64,000 nt of DNA, from contig CP136061.1 of the NCBI GenBank assembly GCA_032622095.1, positions 200,934,244 through 200,998,243 of the forward strand. The letters are read 5' to 3'. Origin of the DNA: Siphonodentalium dalli (taxonomy: Eukaryota > Mollusca > Scaphopoda > Gadilida > Siphonodentaliidae). The position numbers and the translations under genes are program-made. The stretch's first letter is position 1, and every line of letters starts with the position of its first letter. This document shows positions 60,417 to 64,000 of this stretch, one piece after another. The notes beneath the pieces were generated by a model that worked only from the letters and a program-made list of their open reading frames with translations, was not told the origin of the DNA and made no database searches.

Positions 60417-60800
60417 CTGCTGATGGAGGAAGATGTTCATGCATATACCTCTAATAATTATTATATATAAATGGCTGATCAACGGATATCACTAGATCAA
60501 CGGATATCACTAGATCATGCGCTGTACTGGTCGTTAACTCGTGGGTTTTGTGAATTTGTTTCCCCATGTTTGTGAAACTAGTCTGTATTTAAGCAGGTTC
60601 GCTGAAACCGGTACTTGTGACCCAGTTTGGGTAAAGATTAGCTTGACCTAGCCAAAGGCAAAGCTTTCGAATGGTAATCTACGGTTTAAATTGTGGCTTT
60701 ACCTGGGGATGATAAATCAGCCCTCTGGATTTTTGACTTTCTGGCCAACAGGACAGTGCAATATGGCCGAATTTTTCTCAATATCATGTCTTGTTTGGAT

Positions 60801-61507
60801 CCTTTTGAAGTTTGGTGATGATCGGATTAGGGGTATAGCCTGTAGGGTAGGCCAAATGAATTGTTGACGAACAAACGCATGGCCGGACAGTCAGACAGAT
60901 GCCAACCCATGGTAATATATCAATTAGTCGATGTTACAGTGTAGCTAGAATTTTGACCAAAATCAACTACAAAATTGCCTGTCAATTAATATTTCATTTT
61001 GCCCAGAATGATTACACCAGAGCTAGCTATGACAGATTTTATTCATGCCTATGAATTAGCATCATCCATGTAAGTACATGGACATGTTTTTGAATGTGTA
61101 AATAATATATCAGATTTATGGATGCATGTACTCAGCAACTAAATTTGCCTAGCCATGATTACATTAAATTGTGTAGTCAAACAAGCAGGTGTTCATTGTC
61201 CTAAAATTCTACTTGGAGAGTCAAGATTTGCTTTTTTGTACTATATCTGTTATAAACTAATCAACTACTAATCGTCAAATGTACAATGACCATCGACTAG
61301 TCAACGAATAAATATAAATTCCCTAATTGTCTCAGGACTTCTTTGCCCAATCTTTATAGCTGATATAGAATTTTTTTTTGACAGAGTTTTTTGTCTTCCA
61401 AGTACATGTACTTGACTTACGGCAAGATTGTCACGTTTGTCAGATATATATACACTAAAGTTTTCTCATAATCTACTGGTAATTTTTGCCTCCAGGTTAT
61501 AACTTTG
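60801..61507. other. Spacer below the right-edge gene
   Basis: AT-rich; no further exon recognised, though the gene above may continue here. Confidence 0.35.
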
Positions 61508-63598
61508 TTAACACTTGTCATATGAAGCGTCATTCATTATTCTTCTGAGGACATAACCTTCCTTGTATTTTGGGTACCAAATGCTGTACCTCTCAGTACC
61601 GTATTTTGTTCTAGACTGTGACCGATGACTGTTCTCATTGTAATGGAGTACAGCAATTCTCATTCTGAAAATTTGTGTGGAGAAAATATTAGATACAGGT
61701 CTATTTAAATTCGCGAATTACTATTTTTCGATCAGTTTTGAATTCATACAAAAAACCAACAACAGTTATATCCTAAAAGTTCTTGTTAAAGGTACTCAAT
61801 CCGATTAGACCCTCATAAATCACTATTTATTTGGCTTTGGGGGTAAACAATAATTGATTCGAGTCGAGGAACCTACCCATCAATGCTCAGAGTGATCAGA
61901 TATCAATTTTTGAAGTTTTGTTATTTCTATCGTTTGTGGCCCAGAACATGCCGACAAAAGGATGGTCTCGGTCCAAAGTGTTATTATTACCACTTGATTT
62001 TAGAGTTATCCATCTTCATCTGTTTGAATAAGTGTTTCTGTAGCAATTATTAGTACATATTTGGATAAAATTACAAACTTCAAAAATCAATATCTGATCA
62101 CTCTGAGCTTTGATGGATGGGTTCCTTGACTCGAATAAAATATTTTTTACCACTGAAACCAAAAAATAGTAATTTAGGGGGGCTTAATCGGATTGAGTAC
62201 CTTTAAATTTGGAAGTGATATTATGTTTTGCTCAATATTAAATACCTGCACCAGAGGGTGCATAAAAAATATTACTAGACAAATTTAAATACGATTAAGT
62301 CTCTATTTTGAGATTCATTATACAAACGCCACTACATAAAATTGTGAATTGTTCATGTCGGAATGAGTAAAATACTGATTTTATTTGTATGACCATGCAG
62401 GAATTTGTAAAACATTGTCCTTTCAATCTGAAAACATTTGGATTCTTAAAATAGAATGTGCAGAAAATAATTCCTTTTGGAGACTGACAATCTTGGGATA
62501 ATGTGAGCTGAGCCATGTAAATAATGTGTGATCACTACGATGTACCTGCTTTGTAAACATCTGTATGAGAACTGGTACATTTTGGGCGCAAATTGATTCA
62601 ATAGGCTGTTATATGTCTCAACTCCACTTGTTTGTCCATATGGTGACATCCGTTTGACCAAGTTGATTTGGCGTGTTTTTGACATGAGCTCATTCAGTTC
62701 ATCTGCTGCTGGTGTTCCTATTATGGAAAGAAAATTTCAATGAGGAAATTCTTTGAATTATAATATAGTTCTATATGTGAAAATGTTCGTCTTATATTTT
62801 ATACTAGTAATTTAGCTTATGACTTTTGTTTATAGCCCAGTTACTACTGATAATATCTTATATCTATTATTAAGGACACAATTAAAATGGCAGGCCTGGT
62901 CAAAATAGTTGCTAGATTTAGTTTGATAACTTCTAACTTGGCCCATCAAGCATCCACAGACAGTAACACAATCTGTGTATATGTTGTATTTCAAATAGGG
63001 TCACTGGGTCAGATATAAGCAGAGCCAGGGACATAACTCTTAAACAAAATTAAGACACACCGCTATCCCCATTTTCCAATCGCCCCTGCACACTAACACC
63101 CCCATGAACTCTACATGACACTGTTCAATCATTGTATAATTGAATGCAGCTCAAAATTGCTAAATTATATTTGACATGCTCATGTGTCATTAGCACAATA
63201 TTATGGCAAAACCGATACCAGTAGTTATAAGGTAATGGGTTAAAATAATTATTCCCACAAGGGTAACTTTGAGTAGCAATTAGTTTGAGGTGAAACCATA
63301 AATGCGCTGGATTAATGTACTTGTTTAGTTTCTGATGCATGCAGCACATGCATGCTTCATGTACACGTATTTTGTATAAACATCCTACCGTTTTGTAGCC
63401 ACTTTTTCTTGGAAGAATATCCCTTTGGGTGCTCACATTGTTTATGATTATTTTGGATGTGTTCAATACTGTTTTTATATTTTCTAGCCACTTCGAAATC
63501 TCCTGGAACACTTGATGATGCGCACCAGTGTTTTTTATCCATTGCTTTATTGGTTCCATCTCCTTTTAGCCAGATTCTCGAGTTTTTTTTAGTTAGAC
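61508..63598 (-). CDS. Three exons of a multicopy, probably transposon-derived protein; 5' part beyond window
   Basis: Exons on the minus strand: 63598-63389, 62717-62546, 61664-61508 (TAA 61510-61508). Introns are GT-AG and phases match: entry phase 1 (exon starts with the last two bases of a codon), then 1, then 2. Exon 1 reads LTKKNSRIWLKGDGTNKA, HWCASSSVPGDFEVARKY, CEHPKGYSSKKKWLQN. Exon 2 reads TPAADELNELMSKTR and MSPYGQTSGVETYNSLLNQF, then APKMYQFSYRCLQS. Exon 3 reads RIAVLHYNENSHRSQSRT and YSIWYPKYKEGYVLRR. The order CEH, KKWL, GQTSxxExxxS, FAPK, LHYNEN is that of a multicopy family in aquatic invertebrates and fish. The Glu in GVETYNS could be the last acid of an RNase H-like transposase, an inference. 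Intron 2 holds a TTAA MITE (61790-62202). Earlier exons lie above 64000. Confidence 0.7.
61790..62202. mobile_element. AGGTACTCAATCC family MITE in intron, copy 4
   Basis: TTAA at 61786-61789 and 62203-62206; ends AGGTACTCAATCCGATTAGA and CGGATTGAGTACCT. One arm of the centre is shortened (only one TTGATTTTAGAGTTATCCAT half). Confidence 0.85.
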
Positions 63599-63622
63599 CT
63601 GTCAAAATTGATCTTTATTTAA

Positions 63623-63875
63623 CCTTTTCATGACAGGATTTGGGCTGGTGCAGCATTAAAGATCCTGTGTCCCGCGCACTTTCTTATATATACAAGTTTC
63701 CCCATAGGGAGCTTCAGATATATAAGAGAATGCACTGGCTTACAATGTAAATATTGTTAGGTCAATGTATTCTCATATATATGTGCGAGGCTCCCTATGT
63801 GAGACTCGCATATATTAGACAATGCATTGGCACATGACTTTCAAAACATTTCAGGATGCTCCATTCATGGAAGTT
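63623..63875. mobile_element. CCCTTTCATGAC family MITE, copy near right edge
   Basis: TTAA at 63619-63622 and 63876-63879. Left end CCTTTTCATGACAGGATT, GGTGCAGCATTAAAGATCC; right end GATGCTCCATTCATGGAAG. It ends just above the 3' splice site of exon 63598, so it is intronic. Confidence 0.75.
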
Positions 63876-64000
63876 TTAATGACTTATCTTACTTATACTT
63901 CTCCTCCTATAATAAAATTCATACATTATTATTATGACACATAAAAGTCAGATATTTTTATTTTGAATATTTCCATTGGAAATTTAGAACCAGGGATACC

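Overview
This is eukaryotic, very AT-rich intergenic and intronic DNA from a metazoan, most likely an aquatic invertebrate. Multi-exon genes with GT-AG introns, metazoan multicopy families (pogo-type transposase, DUF4806, CCCH-TatD), Helitrons and dense palindromic MITEs fit a mollusc or another lophotrochozoan. The phylum is an inference from repeat style, not shown directly. I see no bacterial operon, rRNA, tRNA, CRISPR array or reverse transcriptase.

Layout. 1-2066: a decayed pogo/Tigger-type DDE transposase that enters from the left edge. 2154-2834: a Helitron-like element. 4001-12322: two roughly 1.02-kb inverted arms around a 1.9-kb centre holding a broken gene that resembles a nucleoprotein of a negative-strand RNA virus. 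The right arm is split by a 4.39-kb insertion (7768-12159) with about 92-bp terminal inverted repeats and a 5-bp target duplication; that insertion carries Helitron pieces. 13327-19837: a region bounded by a 33-bp perfect inverted repeat, with a coding minisatellite gene (15178-17030, minus) between flanks rich in GTTACA motifs. 20.9-27.9 kb: palindromic elements and a GTTGGC/GCCAAC array.

28302-35621 (minus): a seven-exon DUF4806 gene with matched splice phases; none of its exons makes a long ORF, so it is easily missed. 38291-40265 (minus): a nearly intact CACTA-like transposase. 41.5-42.1 kb: a tandem array. 44499-45378 (plus): a CCCH zinc finger-TatD nuclease gene with two 1-base frame breaks. 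45.5-54.4 kb: MITEs of several families, a second GTTGGC element and a GTTTAAAC-rich transposon. 55000-55229 (minus): an exon with two C2H2-like fingers. 55.9-60.8 kb: a partly duplicated segment with a repeated exon. 61508-63598 (minus): three exons of a multicopy, probably transposon-derived gene that continues past the right edge.

There is no operon logic. The window is a mosaic of mobile elements with a few real or recently dead genes. Many breaks are single-base losses, so base-call error must be separated from true decay.
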